A stretch of DNA of 64,000 nt from Couchioplanes caeruleus (GTDB lineage: Bacteria > Actinomycetota > Actinomycetes > Mycobacteriales > Micromonosporaceae), in the NCBI RefSeq assembly GCF_003751945.1, contig NZ_RJKL01000001.1, forward strand, positions 1,798,001-1,862,000, written 5' to 3'. This document shows, piece after piece, positions 63,099-64,000 of this stretch. The notes below the pieces were generated by a model. That model saw only the letters and a program-made list of their open reading frames with translations, was not told the origin of the DNA and ran no database searches. The position numbers and the translations under genes were made by a program. Numbering within the stretch: position 1 is the first letter of the stretch; the number at the start of each line of letters is the position of its first letter.

Positions 63099-64000
63099 CG
63101 GCTCCACCGCATCCCCCGGGCCACACCCAGCACCTCGTCGGCGCTGAGCGAACCGGCCACCGCGGTGACGACGCCGTCGTCCACCCAGACCACGGCGGCC
63201 ATCACACCGTCGCGCGAGGCGAGCACCGTGGCCGGCCTCCCGTTGACGTCGGCGGTGGAACTCGTCATCTCCTCGACCGCCATGAACAGCGGCAGCGTCG
63301 TCCCGTCTGCGGAGAAGGTCCGCAACTGCGACGCGACATTCTCCGGCAGCAGGGGCAGCGAGAGCAGATAGTCGCGGGCCGTCTCGAACGGCACGCCCGA
63401 GGAGTACGCGGTCGGCGCGACCGCGCGCGCCACGACCAGGGCCGGCACGGGGCGGCCCTGCGACCAGATCGCGGCGTACCCGGGACCGGCGGACAGCCGG
63501 AACCGGGTGCCGTCGAGGCCGGCCGGAGGCGGCGGCAGCGTCTGGCCCGCGGCCGCGGCGGTCTGCGCGGCCTTCTCCGCGGAATAGGTGAACACCGCGT
63601 TGGCCCGGGCGCCGACACGGTACGTCGGTTCGCCCGAGACGCCGCGGGGCAGCGCGCCCATCTGCGGGACGGACAATCCGGTGATCTTCTCCGCCTCCGC
63701 GGCGTCGTCGACCCCGCGGAGGCTGATCTTCTCGGTCACCTGCACCTCGCCGAAGGCGGACAGGTCGGGCAGCTTCACCAGGTCGGCCTCGGGGGCGGTG
63801 ACCGGAGCGATCTTCTCGGCACGGAAGATCGGCAACCAGTCGGCGGCGGCCGCGGCCCCGGCCCCGGCCAGCAGCGCGACGACTCCCACCACGGCGATGA
63901 CCGGGCTACGCAGCGCCGTGTGCCAGCGACGGCCCGCGGCCGTGGCGGGTCCCCGCCGACTTCCCTCGCCGGAGACGGCCTGGGATTCCCCCGAGACCGC
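63095..64000 (-). CDS. single-span membrane protein at the head of the ABC operon (cut by window end)
   Basis: The frame is open to the window end, so the first residues are missing; 301 codons are visible. A cytoplasmic Arg-rich stretch (SRRGPATAAGRRWHTALRS) precedes one membrane helix (VIAVVGVVALLAGAGAAAA). An outer domain of ~250 residues follows, with VQVTEKISLRGVDD and late DDGVVTAVAGSLSADEVL, probably beta-rich. I do not recognise the family. Its stop overlaps the ATPase start by ATGA, so it belongs to the same exporter and may be a sensor or adaptor. Confidence 0.7.
   Translation of the reverse strand, partial: AVSGESQAVSGEGSRRGPATAAGRRWHTALRSPVIAVVGVVALLAGAGAAAAADWLPIFRAEKIAPVTAPEADLVKLPDLSAFGEVQVTEKISLRGVDDAAEAEKITGLSVPQMGALPRGVSGEPTYRVGARANAVFTYSAEKAAQTAAAAGQTLPPPPAGLDGTRFRLSAGPGYAAIWSQGRPVPALVVARAVAPTAYSSGVPFETARDYLLSLPLLPENVASQLRTFSADGTTLPLFMAVEEMTSSTADVNGRPATVLASRDGVMAAVVWVDDGVVTAVAGSLSADEVLGVARGMRWSR

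Overview
The window is about 70% GC, uses GTG/TTG starts often, chains genes with 4-nt ATGA/GTGA overlaps, and carries actinobacterial gene families (PadR and ECF regulators, NarL-type two-component pairs, Tat- and Sec-exported hydrolases, large modular synthases). This fits a filamentous actinomycete, probably Micromonosporaceae (Actinoplanes/Micromonospora-like). The genus is an inference from style, not proven. About 48 protein genes are visible, two of them cut by the window ends, plus four decayed gene fragments. I saw no rRNA, tRNA, insertion sequence or CRISPR array.

Layout. 0-9 kb: tail of an Lrp/AsnC regulator, a membrane Ser/Thr kinase, a GNAT, a divergent LysR / serine beta-lactamase-like pair with a 14-bp palindrome between them, a Tat-exported metallo-beta-lactamase-fold protein and a penicillin-acylase-type Ntn hydrolase with a C-terminal discoidin domain. 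9-20 kb, mostly minus strand: a PadR-controlled membrane protein, a GH1 glycosidase with an MFS transporter, a sensor kinase/response regulator with a MacB-like ABC exporter, an exported phosphodiesterase and a PLP-dependent D-cysteine desulfhydrase/ACC-deaminase-like enzyme.

20.8-35.5 kb: a single 3748-residue hybrid megasynthase read as FAAL-ACP-KS-AT-KR-ACP-C-A-PCP-C-reductase, followed by a HAD hydrolase and, 2.7 kb further on, a type II thioesterase. The last ~360 residues resemble cyanobacterial long-chain acyl-ACP reductase (AAR), an unusual release domain. The predicted product is a beta-hydroxy-fatty-acyl amino acid released reductively, probably as an aldehyde. An ECF sigma factor, Fe/Mn superoxide dismutase and small proteins lie between.

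36.3-42.4 kb: a purine catabolism operon (xdhA-xdhB-xdhC-guanine deaminase) in which all genes overlap. 43-49 kb: a Nudix gene, then a four-gene, fully overlapping operon coding for an SMC-like ATPase, two small probable winged-helix proteins and a larger winged-helix/helical protein. This looks like a MukBEF/MksBEF/Wadjet-type condensin but has no recognisable JetD nuclease and has one extra small subunit. It is the best candidate here for an undescribed genome-maintenance or defence system.

49.5-64 kb: an aminoacyl-phosphatidylglycerol-synthase-like membrane protein coupled to an esterase, then a run of exported proteins (two subtilases, a matrixin-like metalloprotease, an HNH nuclease), a sulfotransferase, a CDF transporter coupled to a solute-binding lipoprotein, and an ABC-2 exporter operon that runs out of the window. 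Fragments of a VWA protein, an XRE-type regulator, a dCache sensor and a receiver domain mark places where genes have decayed or been replaced.
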